Source: Mesostigma viride (Eukaryota; Streptophyta; Mesostigmatophyceae; Mesostigmatales; Mesostigmataceae). From it: 62,000 nt of DNA. The position numbers and the translations under genes are program-made. Shown here piece by piece: positions 21,295 through 32,715 of this stretch. The stretch is from assembly GCA_009746045.1 (NCBI GenBank), contig RPFO01000164.1:3942765-4004764 (forward strand), given 5' to 3'. Positions within the stretch are counted from its first letter, which is position 1; every line of letters starts with the position of its first letter. The notes beneath the pieces are model-generated. The model searched no databases. It was given only the letters and a program-made list of their open reading frames with translations, and had not been told where the DNA came from.

Positions 21295-22180
21295 GCCGGG
21301 GAGGGCGGCACAGGGGACGGGGGGGGAGGCGGAGGCGGCGGGGACGGGGGGGGAGGCGGAGGCGGCGGGGACGGGGGGGGAGGAGGGAGATCCAGATTCG
21401 AGGGGTGCGGAGGTGGGGACGGGGAGAAAGCCGGAGGAGGTGGGGACGGGGGTGGAGGAGGGAGTTCCAGATTCGAGGGGTGCGGAGGTGGGGACGGGGG
21501 GGGAGGCGGAGGCGGCGGGGACGGGGGGGGAGGAGGGAGATCCAGATTCGTGGGGTGCGGAGGTGGGGACGGGGGGGGAGGCGGAGGCGTCGGGGACGGG
21601 GGGGGCGGCGGTGGTGGTGGAGTTGTCCGATACGGAGCGTGAGGAGCCTAGCGTCATTTGCATGCACCGGGAAGTCAAAAAAAAAGAAGAGGAAGCTGGC
21701 TGCAATGCAGGGAGCGATGCCGACGGCGAAGGAGGTAGGGGCGGCGCCAGGGCCGCAGACGAGGATGCGGGTTGCAAGGCAGGCTGCGGAGGCGTCGAAG
21801 AGGGGGGTGGAGGAGGGAGATCCAGATTCGTGGGGTGCGGAGGTGGGGACGGGGGGCAAGGCGGAGGCGGCGGGGACGGGGGGGAGGAGGGAGTTCCAGA
21901 GAAGAGGGGTGCGGAGGTGGGGACGGGGGGGAAGGCGGGAGTTCCAGAGACGATGGCGGTGGAGGGGGAGACGGGGGGGGCGGCGCCATGGCTGCAGAAG
22001 AGGAAGCTGGCTGCAAGGCAGGGAGCGGAGGCGGCGATGAAGGTAGTGGCGGCAGAGGGGACGGTGGGGAAGCCGCCAGGGCCACAGTCGAGGGAGGAGG
22101 CGGCGGAGATGGGAGGGAAGAAGAAGAAGGGAGGGAAGGTGGAGGCGGCGGGGGTGAAGGCGGGAGCGTGCGCCGATCAT
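21295..22180. repeat. GC-rich tandem repeats in the left arm
   Basis: Imperfect units of about 75 bp rich in GGGGACGGGGGG, GGCGGAGGCGG and AGATCCAGATTCG. They read as Gly/Glu/Ala- or Gly/Arg-rich peptides in several frames. A less repetitive segment inside (about 21610-21780) encodes VVVELSDTEREEPSVICMHR and a Lys/Glu run and may be genuine exon sequence. Confidence 0.8.
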
Positions 22181-22207
22181 CCCGTCGACTTTAATAGCAG
22201 GGGATGA

Positions 22208-23789
22208 TGATGATGCATGGACTGTCAGCCCTGTGGATATCGATGATTCTAGTGACCCGTCATTTCCGCCTGAGTCGCCTGGTCCCGACGAGGGCTGCAG
22301 TAAATGCAAGAAGGGTGCGAAACTCTTGACAAAGCACAGTGAGGCCAGGGTGACGGCTGGCCGGGAGTACACGGGGGCATGGAGGGATATGAGCTGTGCC
22401 CTAGACGCTGCTGTCGAGTTTGCAGCCGCGGGAGCTGCGGTGGTGTCTGGTAGCGGGGTCAGGCTAGGAAAGATTCTCACATGTCGAGCGAGGGGTCGCG
22501 ACCATGACCCCAAGCGATGCTCGGTGGGCCTGTACATCATCCGGTGGATGATCGACATCGAAGCAGGGGAGCGCGAGACCTTTGAGAAGTGGTAGGATGT
22601 GGTGTGGAAAGCATGTGCTTTTTATGCAGGGAAGCAGGTGGGCGATGACCTGGTTGCTGAGATAAGCTTGAAGACTGTGATGTGGCATCTGCAGGGGTGC
22701 GACCTCCGCGAAGTAGGCCACACATGTCGCCCCACGGAGGAGCTGCTCGTGAAGCTTCCTATCTGCTGCGGGTGGAAGTGCACACCTAAATATGGTGGTA
22801 TCTCCATCGTCGCTGCCATCCAGAGGGCGCTGACCCAAGGGGTCGGCACCAACGGGGACACCTTGTGCATCCCGTCGTGCGAGGGTTTCCATGAACGATC
22901 TGTACGAGTCTTCAAGACTGTCCCCTCCATGATCCCGGTCATGAACTTCTTCAAGCCCCCACTGCCGGCATAGACTGAGCAGGAACTGCCGGAAGAGATG
23001 GTGGTACGCATCATGGTGGGGGCCGAAGAGCGTAAACAGTACACTGTACGAGGTGACCGCGTGGCTCTGCGCCGTCGTCGTGTATCAAGACCCCAAGCAC
23101 TAGCAGCTCCTACGGCGCGTTGGTAGGGCCGCGGAGTGGCGTGAAGTGGACAGTTTCCGCCACCCCACATGCACCCAGCCCTTGGACGGTGCAATTGGCG
23201 ACAAGGCCAAGGTCACGCAAGCCTGCATGTATATTGTGGCTGAGGCACACCCTGTTTAGGTGTTCACCATGCACGCATGTATCCCGGGGTTCCCGGCTTT
23301 GTCTCAATAGCTGCAGCTCCAGTTTCATCCTGTCATGGCCTGACAGGAGCATTGGTACAAAACTTGAATCTTGGACACATGTATGGAGTGAGAGATGTAT
23401 TCCTGGACGAATGCATGATAGAACAAGGCCCACATGGATCGAGCACACTTGTTGCACACATTGCATTAATGCCCATGCAGCTTTGTCAAGAAGGCTCCAC
23501 GCCAATGATAATAGGTTTTACTACCCAGGGTAAGGATGACCCTGGTGTCAAGGAGACAACCTGGTGTGATTGCATCCCCTATGCGTTTGCTGACCTTGGG
23601 AATTGTTTTAAATATATTGCACCCACAATGTATAGATGCCAGGCGGTGCTACTGAGCATTTCAGATGGCACCTGTGACCTGCCTAGATCCTTTATACTGA
23701 GAGGAGGACGGGTGTATCAGTTCCCCTGTTGTTGTGTAGCCATCAAGGATATCATGGTAGCTAGCACTATTAACCAAAGGGTTAAGTAG
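22208..23789 (+). pseudogene. Unrecognised gene relic, left arm of the palindrome
   Basis: Coding sense is clear from codon bias and from conservation in the other arm. The frame opens with an acidic stretch (GDDDDAWTVSPVDIDDSSD), then a CSKCKKG motif and ARVTAGREYTGAWRDMS. A TAG at 22593-22595 interrupts it after ETFEKW. The same frame resumes with WKACAFYAGKQVGDDL and reaches another TAG (CAG in the other arm). It then shifts frame near 23040, where the continuation reads TLYEVTAWLCAVVVYQDPKH, a TAG and QLLRRVGRAAEWREVDS. The last open part, 23277-23789, encodes 170 residues including GVRDVFLDECMIEQGPHG. I do not recognise the family. It is probably element-encoded and decayed. Confidence 0.5.
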
Positions 23790-25404
23790 CTAGCACTATT
23801 AACCAAAGGGTTAACCCTTTGGTTAATAGTGCTAGCTACCATGATATCCTTGATGGCTACACAACAACAGGGGAACTGATACACCCGTCCTCCTCTCAGT
23901 ATAAAGGATCTAGGCACGTCACAGGTGCCATCTGAAATGCTCAGTAGCACCGCCTGGCATCTATACATTGTGGGTGCAATATATTTAAAACAATTCCCAA
24001 GGTCAGCAGACGCATAGGGGATGCAATCACACCAGGTTGTCTCCTTGACACCAGGGTCATCCTTACCCTGGGTAGTAAAACCTATTATCATTGGCGTGGA
24101 GCCTTCTTGACAAAGCTGCATGGGCATTAATGCAATGTGTGCAACAAGTGTGCTCGATCCATGTGGGCCTTGTTCTATCGATCATGCATTTGTCCAGGAA
24201 TACATCTCTCACTCCATACATGTGTCCAGGATTCAAGTTTTGTACCAATGCTCTTGTCAGGCCATGACAGGATGAAACTGGAGCTGCAGCTATTGAGACA
24301 CAGCCGGGAACCCCGGGATACATGCGTGCATGGTGAACACCTAAACAGGGTGTGCCTCAGCCACAATATACATGCAGGCTTGCGTGACCTTGGCCTTGTC
24401 GCCAATTGCACCGTCCAAGGGCTGGGTGCATGTGGGGTGGCGGAAACTGTCCACTTCACGCCACTCCGCGGCCCTACCAACGCGCCGTAGGAGCTGCTAG
24501 TGCTTGGGGTCTTGATACACGACGACGGCGCAGAGCCACACGGTCACCTCGTACAGTGTATTGTTTACGCTCTTCGGCCCCCACCATGATGCGTACCACC
24601 ATCTCTTCCGGCAGTTCCTGCTCAGTCTGTGCCGGCAGTGGGGGCTTGAAGAAGTTCATGACCGGGATCATGGAGGGGACAGTCTTGAAGACTCGTACAG
24701 ATCGTTCATGGAAACCCTCGCACGACGGGATGCACAAGGTGTCCCCGTTGGTGCCGACCCCTTGGGTCAGCGCCCTCTGGATGGCAGCGACGATGGAGAT
24801 ACCACCATATTTAGGTGTGCACTTCCACCCGCAGCAGATAGGAAGCTTCACGAGCAGCTCCTCCGTGGGGCGACATGTGTGGCCTACTTCGCGGAGGTCG
24901 CACCCCTGCAGATGCCACATCACAGTCTTCAAGCTTATCTCAGCACCCAGGTCATCGCCCACCTGCTTCCCTGCATAATAAGCACATGCTTTCCGCACCA
25001 CATCCTACCACTTCTCAAAGGTCTCGCGCTCCCCTGCTTCGATGTCGATCATCCACCGGATGATGTACAGGCCCACCGAGCATCGCTTGGGGTCATGGTC
25101 GCGACCCCTCGCTCGACATGTGAGAATCTTTCCTAGCCTGACCCCGCTACCAGACACCACCGCAGCTCCCGCGGCTGCAAACTCGACAGCAGCGTCTAGG
25201 GCACAGCTCATATCCCTCCATGCCCCCGTGTACTCCCGGCCAGCCGTCACCCTGGCCTCACTGTGCTTTGTCAAGAGTTTCGCACCCTTCTTGCATTTAC
25301 TGCAGCCCTCGTCGGGACCAGGCGACTCAGGCGGAAATGACGGGTCACTAGAATCATCGATATCCACAGGGCTGACAGTCCATGCATCATCATCATCCCC
25401 TGCT
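23717..25404 (-). pseudogene. Unrecognised gene relic, right arm of the palindrome
   Basis: This is the inverted copy of the left-arm gene. It shares the TAG after ETFEKW (so that stop predates the duplication) but has CAG where the left arm has its second TAG, so 25001-24474 is open for 175 codons. A 4-bp insertion (CGAT) at about 24175-24182 breaks the last part, which is intact in the left arm. Neither copy is complete, but together they give most of the ancestral protein outline. Confidence 0.5.
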
Positions 25405-25439
25405 ATTAAAGTCGACGGGATGATCGGCGCACGCTCCCG

Positions 25440-26650
25440 CCTTCACCCCCGCCGCCTCCACCTTCCCTCCCTTCTTCTTCTTCCCTCCCATCTCCGCCGC
25501 CTCCTCCCTCGACTGTGGCCCTGGCGGCTTCCCCACCGTCCCCTCTGCCGCCGCAATCGCCTGAGGATCTCCCGCCGCCACTACCTTCATCGCCGCCTCC
25601 GCTCCCTACCTTGCAGCCAGCTTCCTCTTCTGCAGCCATGGCGCCGCCCCCCCGTCTCCCCCTCCACCGCCATCGTCTCTGGAACTCCCGCCTTCCCCCC
25701 GTCCCCACCTCCGCACCCCTCTTCTCTGGAACTCCCTCCTCCCCCCCCGTCCCCGCCGCCTCCGCCTCCCCCCCCGTCCCCACCTTTGCACCCCTCTTCT
25801 CTGGATCTCCCTCCTCCCCCCCCGTCTTCGACGCCTCCGCAGCCTGCCTTGCAGCCCGCATCCTCGTCTGCGGCCCTGGCGCCGCCCCTACCTCCTTCGC
25901 CGTCGGCATCGCTCCCTGCATTGCAGCCAGCTTCCTCTTCTTTTTTTTTTACTTCCCGGTGCATGCAAATGACGCTAGGTTCCTCACGCTCCGTATCGGA
26001 CAACTCCACCACCACTGCCGCCTCCGCCTCCCCCCCCGTCCCCACCTCCGCACCCCTCGAATCTGGATCTCCCTCCTCCACCCCCGTCCCCGCCGCCTCC
26101 GCCTCCCCCCCCGTCCCCACGGCCTCCGCACCCCTCGAATCTGGAACTCCCTCCTCCAACCCCCGTCCCCGCCGCCTCCGCCTCCCCCCCCGTCCCCACC
26201 TCCGCACCCCTCGAATCTGGAACTCCCTCCTCCACCCCCGTCCCCGCCGCCTCCGGCTTCCCCCCGTCCCCACCTCCGCACACCTCGAATCTGGATCTCC
26301 CTCCTCCACCCCCGTCCCCGCCGCCTCCGGCTTCCCCCCCGTCCCCACCTCCGCTCCCCTCGAATCTGGATCTCCCTCCTCCACCCACGTCCCCGCCGCC
26401 TCCGCCTCCCCCCCCGTCCCCACCTCCGCACCCCTCGAATCTGGATCTCCCTCCTCCACCCCCGTCCCCGCCGCCTCCGCTTCCCCCCCGTCCCCACCTC
26501 CGCACCCCTCGAATCTGGAACTCCCTCCTCCAAACCCCGTCCCCGCCGCCTCCGCCTCCCCCCCGTCCCCTCCTCCGCACCCCTCGAATCTGGATCTCCC
26601 TCCTCCCCCCCGTCCCCGCCGCCTCCGCCTCCCCCCCCGTCCCCTGTGCC
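25440..26650. repeat. GC-rich tandem repeats in the right arm (expanded)
   Basis: Inverted equivalent of 21295-22180 but about 330 bp longer, with extra ~75-bp units. The repeat-number difference accounts for most of the length difference between the arms. Confidence 0.8.
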
Positions 26651-26934
26651 GCCCTCCCCGGCTGCACTGTGGCCTGCTTCTTCGGCAGTCTCCGTGCCGT
26701 TGCCAGGCCCTCGCGGGGCTGCACTGTGGCCTGCTTCTTCGGCAGTCTCCGTGCCGTTGCCATGCCCTCGCGGGGCGGCCCAGTGGTCGCATGTCCTGGC
26801 TGCCCAAGTGGAGCCGTTACTCCATGCATAAGGATGCCTCCCAGCTGCATATTCCCACAGAATGAAGTAAAACAAGGAGTCTAGGGGAAAGGTGTAAGGC
26901 CCCCGGCAAAAAGGATGCGTATTCTCTTCCATTA

Positions 26935-27512
26935 CACCCATCCATGCAAGCCAGCACACCATTACACTCATCCATGCATGCCAGCACACCATTACACCCA
27001 TCCATGCATGCCAGCACCCCATTACACCCATCCATGCATGGCAGCACCCCATTACACCCATCCATGCATGCCAGCACCCCATTACACTCGTCCATGCATG
27101 CCAGCACACCATTACACTCGTCCATGCATGCCAGCACACCATTACACCCATCCACGCATGCCAGCACCCCATTACACCCATCCATGCATGCCAGCACCCC
27201 ATTACACCCATCCATGCATGCCAGCACCCCATTACACCCATCCACGCATGCCAGCACCCCATTACACCCATCCACGCATGCCAGCACCCCATTACACCCA
27301 TCCACGCATGCCAGCACCCCATTACACCCATCCATGCATGCCAGCACCCCATTACACCCATCCACGCATGCCAGCACCCCATTACACCCATCCATGCATG
27401 CCAGCACACCATTACACCCATCCATGCATGCCAGCACCCCATTACACCCATCCATGCATGGCAGCACACCATTACACTCGTCCATGCATGCCAGCACACC
27501 ATTACACCCACA
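26935..27512. repeat. 30-bp minisatellite, right end of the palindrome
   Basis: Inverted counterpart of the left-end array with a similar unit and a different order of variant units. It abuts directly on the second R1 copy at 27514. Confidence 0.95.
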
Positions 27513-28060
27513 CATCAAACTTTTCCCGCGGAGAGCGGGCCGGAAAAATCTTTCCGACTTGCCCGACTGAGCTGGACGGTACGGACCAAATTTCGGTGCA
27601 AATTGTGGCCAAAAAGCTATGTCGGCTGATTTAATGGCGGTGACCTTGATGGAGGCATTTAAGCATTATTAACGCAGGAAAATTTTGCTGCACATGCTCC
27701 GAGATGTGCGATCGCTCATGATATTTTTTTTTCTATTTTACCGGCGTGCTGCAAGCTGAAAAAAATATTCGCGCGGGGGTGGGTACGAGCCTGCCGACCC
27801 TTTTGCGGGCTGCTGTCCGCAGATGCAAAAAAGTACACCGTTGTGTTACTCCATCCGCCACTCAGTTAGCGTGCAGTGAGAGCGAATTCGTCTTCGTTGG
27901 TAAGTCTATTTTAGCGTTAACGTGCGCTTTTCCCCAAAAAAATTCAGTTCGTTTTCTTTCCTCGTTAAATCTGCTAGTGGGTGCTTCGGAGCTCTAAAAA
28001 CCCTGAAATCCACCGCCCCCCCCCTCCCCCCGATGCTCACTGTTTATTGCTCAGAGCATC

Positions 28061-28545
28061 ATGAATTCGACAGAAGGCAACCTGCGCTATTGCTACCGGT
28101 GTGACAAGCTACGACGGTGCACCTCAGATGGCGATCTCACGTATGGCGGCCTGCCCCGCACGATTCACACCAGCAAGTGTGTAAACTGCGACTTAAAGCT
28201 GCAGAATTTTTGCGCTGTCAACGTCCGCCCGTGGCAGGTCTTGTACATGTGCTGCTGCCATGGGATGGAAACCGTTTGCGAACAAATACTTTGTAATCTC
28301 TCCTTGCCCCCGCGAGTCGTTTGATACAATGTTCAAGCACGTAGGGGAGGGCGCAGCCGATCAGCCGCAGGGAAGGTGCCATGGCAACTTCAAGGAAAAT
28401 GCAGCGAAGGTCAAGCGTGTGTTAACGGATTTTAACGAAATAGAAGATCTGTTGAGGGAAGGTGACACCAGCAAGGTAGCCACAGTGTGGGCAGGGGCTA
28501 GGGTGATGGTGGATAGCACTCTTATGTTATTGTGCCCCCCTTGAC
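28061..28545 (+). pseudogene. R1 gene, frame-broken copy
   Basis: The first 58 or so residues match the copy at 10277 (CYRCDKLRRC and CVNCDLKLQNF). The segment after VRPWQVLY is 8 bp shorter than in copy 1, which throws it out of frame. The rest (GWKPFANKYFVISPCPRES onward) continues in another frame from about 28260. It is probably non-functional. Confidence 0.6.
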
Positions 28546-28607
28546 AGCCACCTGGGCATCCACTTCCCATGGAGAGTGCTCCCTCAAGATAACAGTTTCT
28601 ACCATGG

Positions 28608-29060
28608 TCATGCCCCCCCCCACACCCACGCATGCATGCCAGCCCCCCCCCACACCCACGCATGCATGCCAGCTCCCCCACACTCCCACACATGCATGCC
28701 AGCTCCCCCACACTCCCACACATGCATGCCAGCTCCCCCACACACCCACGCATGCATGCCAGCCCCCCCCCCACACCCACGCATGCATGCCAGCCACCCC
28801 CGGCACACCCACTCATGCATGCCAGCCTCCCCCCACACCCACGCATGCGTGCCAGCGCCCCCCCACACCCACGCATGCATGCATGCCCCCCCCACACACA
28901 CCCACGCATGCATGCCAGCCCCCCCCAAACCCACGCATGCATGCCAGCCCCCCCCCACACCCACGCATGCATGCCAGCCCCCCCACACACCCACGTATGC
29001 ATGCCACCCCCCCACACACCCACACATGCATGCCAGCCCCCACCACACACACACGTATGC
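28608..29060. repeat. 26-bp minisatellite in R1 copy 2
   Basis: About 16 units of the same minisatellite as at 10840-11176, with more copies than there. Confidence 0.9.
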
Positions 29061-29097
29061 TAATAAAATGAACCATCTTTTCTTGACCCCCTTGCTG

Positions 29098-29275
29098 AAA
29101 GGGGGGGGAGGCGGGGGGAGGGGGGGGGGGGGGGGGGGGGGGGGAGGGGGGGGGAGGGGGGGGGGGGGGGAGGGGGGGGAGGGGGGGGAGGGGGGGGGAG
29201 GGGGGGGAGGGGGGGGAGGGGAGGGGGAGGGTGGGGAGGGGCGAGGGAGGGGAGGGGGGGGGAAAGTCCGCTCTT
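29098..29275. repeat. Poly-G tract with sparse A
   Basis: Almost pure G for about 170 bp. It is a strong G-quadruplex candidate and a likely place for sequence-length error. It forms the outer edge of the 29.5-39 kb inverted structure. Confidence 0.9.
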
Positions 29276-30550
29276 CGACCACAGGTGGGCCTTGTGTGGA
29301 AGTGTGGAAGCACTTTTGGCCACATGAAGGTGGGCGGGTGGGTAAGGTGGGTGGGGACTGGGGGTGACCACATGACGGGGGGGGAAGGGGAGGAGTGCTC
29401 TGACCGCATAGAAAGTAGCGGTGGGGGGGGAGGGCATGGAGCCGTTTGACCAGCGATGCAGGACCTGCGTCATCCTCCCCAGCCGGACAAGAAGAAACCG
29501 CTTCGTAGGAGTCGCTTACACTTTTTCCCCAATTTAATAATGGCGCAAACTTTCGCCCCCTTGCTTGTACTCAGGGGGGGAGGGGGGAGGGGGGGGGCGC
29601 GGGGGCCGGAGGAGCGGGGGGATCCCGCAGACTATGGCGTCTCGCTGAGGAGGGCCGGGGGCCTCATTGCGACCTCAATACATGTAAAGACCATCGGCTC
29701 GCTGAGGGGGGGAGGGGGGGTGCGACCTCGCCTGGGGCGGGGCGTCTCAATGAGGCGGCAAATGGCCTCCGGGTGGGTGGGAACTGGGAAGGGCGGACGG
29801 ACTGCCGTGTTTCAGGCCCACACAGCGTGTCGTTATGTGTCTCCCGACTTTTTCCTTTTTTCAGCCCCCTTCATAAGCTTCAGTTGACTTGAATCGAGTT
29901 GCCATCTGTCGGCGGACGGATCGAAACTCGACTACTAGAGTTACAGTCGGCTTCGCGCCGTCTTTTGGGGGGGATGCGAAGCATCCCCCCCCCCTTAAGC
30001 TTGTTTTTATTAGCCAATTATGGACCAAAGAGGTGAGAGGGGAAATGAGTATCAGCGAATCCTAATTAAAGGTGGGCACACACACGTGTGGAGGTGACAG
30101 GTGAAAGGCTAATAGGGCGCGTTATTTGACCAGGGAAGCCAGTGGACCTGAGTCATGTCGCCGTGGGGCATAACGGTGAATACCTGGTTACAGCCCAGTA
30201 GATCATGAAAAAGCTGCAGCGGGCTGGGCTTGTCGTTATTGGGCCCTGGGTCCCACACCCTGTGTTGTTCCTAAGCCAACATCCAATATCGGCGATTGCT
30301 CAAAATCGGCCTACCTCCTAACATGTCAACTTGTAGTACTGTCGATTGCGGTTAGTTGACATGTTAGGAGGCACTTCGGTTGTCAACTTGACATCTCGTT
30401 TGACAACTTGACATCTCGGTTGGCAATTGAAACTGGTGTGCTCAACGGAGGCTGTGAGCGCGGGAGTTCACTTTTGTGCCCGCAAGTCGCAAAACGCATT
30501 GATCAACCGGCTCTGACTATGATCAGTAACAATTACGTGAGGTTTCTCCC

Positions 30551-30720
30551 ATGCCTACTGCCGACGATGCGTTGGACGATGCTAACTGTGAGGCTGGTAT
30601 CGCAGAGTGCCATGTAGCCTCCGCAAATGGCAATGGCCCTAAGTTTCTCAAGGGCGCTACCTGCGAATGCTCCGGAAAGTGGTGCACAATAACCACGCAG
30701 CACGCTTGGTCTGACACGTA
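30551..30720 (+). pseudogene. Truncated inverted copy of the PHD-finger gene
   Basis: It encodes the same first ~38 residues (MPTADDALDDANCEAGIAEC to TCECSG) without the TAG. It then runs at a rearrangement junction into unrelated sequence, losing the rest of the finger. Confidence 0.5.
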
Positions 30721-31289
30721 GCTGTGTGGGGAGACCACGTCACCCACACTGCCTTGATAAAATTGTCCAGCAGCAGTTGTCCAGGAGACGGTTCCCTGCC
30801 AAATTCGCAGTATGGGAAGACAAGCAATGCAATTTACATAAAAACGCAAGCACTAGTCAGCTACCATTCCCATTGAATCACAACCAACAAGCAAGCCATA
30901 GTCTAGGTGGCTGAAGCTAAGTTCAATTGGAGTGCCTTCCTACCAAGAGAAACAGATTCCCTCGCGGGGGCGTGCAAACTCAGGCATAGCGTAGCCCGCA
31001 GCCCTACCGCTTTGCAACCCCCCACGAGTGAAATTTTATTTTTTACAGTGCCAAGCCGTGCAGGGTTTTATATACACACAGTCTAGAGCACTACTGTACA
31101 CACAGTCTATATTTTGTCAACCAAGCAAATCCAAATACATGTCACAGAAACAGTTTTCCTTCAAACACACATGGTATAACGAGCCGCCAGGAGCAAACTC
31201 GACCGGCGGGGTGCCCTCACTCTGAGAAACCAAATGAGTCCCAACAGGAACTCCTACAGTGATAGGAACTCCTTCCGCCGTCGCGTTGC

Positions 31290-31784
31290 TCAGCGTCGTT
31301 TGCGGCACTTCACCGGACGGCTGCTTTTCGCCGTTCTCCAGCCCTGAGACTTCCGGCACTTGTGGCTCTGCGGCGTTTCCTGTGTGACCCCAGATGTCGC
31401 AGCCGTTCCCGGATGCGTAATTCCTTGTGAGGGCCCTGCTAAGGAAGTCACCTCTAGCTGCCGTGAGGTGGGGTCGTTGGGATGCAGCCTACCCCTGTTA
31501 GCAAAGGCAGCCATGGCATCGTCTGGGGTATCTCCTGGTAAAGCACCATGCACCGTGCACTGCACACATTTCCAAACAGTCTGTCCACTGCTGTTAGTAC
31601 CGGTAGGCTCCGGTGACAGCAAAAACGTGCATGCAGCATGCGCCTTTCTCCCGCACTGTCCGGAGCATTCGCAGGTAGCGCCCTTGAGAAACTAAGGGTC
31701 ATTGCCATTTGCGGAGGCTACATGGCACTCTGCGATACCAGCCTCACAGTTAGCATCGTCCAACGCATCGTCGGCAGTAGGCAT
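31290..31784 (-). pseudogene. PHD-finger-like protein relic
   Basis: The frame of 165 codons starts MPTADDALDDANCEAGIAEC. A TAG at 31692-31694 interrupts it, where the inverted copy at 30551 has AAG (Lys). The cysteine-rich part then follows: TCECSGQCGRKAHAAC, about 20 residues later WKCVQC. The C-x4-H-x2-C and W-x-C-x2-C spacing is typical of a PHD finger. The C terminus is basic (KCRKSQGWRTAKSSRPVKC). PHD fingers read histone tails in host proteins and also occur in some LINE ORF1 proteins; which applies here is unclear. Confidence 0.5.
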
Positions 31785-32715
31785 GGGAGAAACCTCACGT
31801 AATTGTTACTGATCATAGTCAGAGCCGGTTGATCAATGCGTTTTGCGACTTGCGGGCGCAAAAGTGAACTCCCGCGCTCACAGCCTCCGTTGAGCAAACC
31901 AGTTTCAATTGCCAACCGAGATGTCAAGTTGTCAAACGAGATGTCAAGTTGACAACCGAAGTGCCTCCTAACATGTCAACTAACCGCAATCAACAGTACT
32001 ACAAGTTGACATGCTAGGAGGTAGGCCGATTTTGCACAATTGACTACCTCCTAACATGTGAACTAAAAGTCTAAAGCCACAATCGACAGTACTACGCCTC
32101 GCCTGAGTTTGCACGCCCCCGCGAGGGAATCTGTTTCTCTTGGTAGGAAGGCACTCCAATTGAACTTAGCTTCAGCCACCTAGACTATGGCTTGCTTGTT
32201 GGTTGTGATTCAATGGGAATGGTAGCTGACTAGTGCTTGCGTTTTTATGTAAATTGCATTGCTTGTCTTCCCATACTGCGACTTTGGCAGGGAACCGTCT
32301 CCTGGACAACTGCTGCCGGACAATTTTATCAAGTCAGTGTGGGTGACGTGGTCTCCCCACACAGCTACGTGTCAGACCAAGCGTGCTGCGTGGTTATTGT
32401 GCACCCAAATGCCGGTTTCGTGCTTTTTTTGATCGCGAAGTGCCTCCTAACATGTCAACTAACCGCAATCAACAGTACTACAAGTTGACATGCTAGGAGG
32501 TAGGCCGATTTTGCACAATTGACTACCTCCTAACATGTGAACTAAAAGTCTAAAGCCACAATCGACAGTACTACGCCTCGCCTGAGTTTGCACGCCCCCG
32601 CGAGGGAATCTGTTTCTCTTGGTAGGAAGGCACTCCAATTGAACTTAGCTTCAGCCACCTAGACTATGGCTTGCTTGTTGGTTGTGATTCAATGGGAATG
32701 GTAGCTGACTAGTGC

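Larger units (their letters stand above)
20413..27513. mobile_element. Giant spacerless palindrome (arms ~3.4 and ~3.7 kb)
   Basis: The left arm (20413-23812) and right arm (23813-27513) are inverted copies meeting at a perfect 24-bp palindrome (23801-23824, centre 23812/23813). From the outside in, each arm has a 30-bp minisatellite, a GC-rich ~75-bp tandem repeat region and a gene relic transcribed toward the centre. Arms differ by substitutions, by one TAG/CAG change, by a 4-bp insertion at about 24175-24182 and by repeat copy number. They have therefore evolved apart and are not an amplification artefact of one read. Long inverted arms with tandem-repeat ends suit a foldback-like element. 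Confidence 0.8.
27514..29060 (+). repeat. Dispersed repeat R1, copy 2
   Basis: Second copy of the repeat at 9724-11180, in the same orientation. Its left end joins the palindrome minisatellite directly. It keeps the leader intron signals. Confidence 0.8.

Noticed and set aside
21074-26865. Long Pro/Ser/Arg-rich ORFs antisense to the GC-rich repeats
   Set aside because: They mirror the Gly/Glu-rich sense repeats. The less repetitive coding-like segments are on the other strand of each arm.
20413-27513. Palindrome as a sequencing or amplification chimera
   Set aside because: The arms differ by many substitutions, indels and repeat numbers, which a fold-back copy of one molecule would not show. 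An assembly join of two diverged loci remains possible and is listed as a test.
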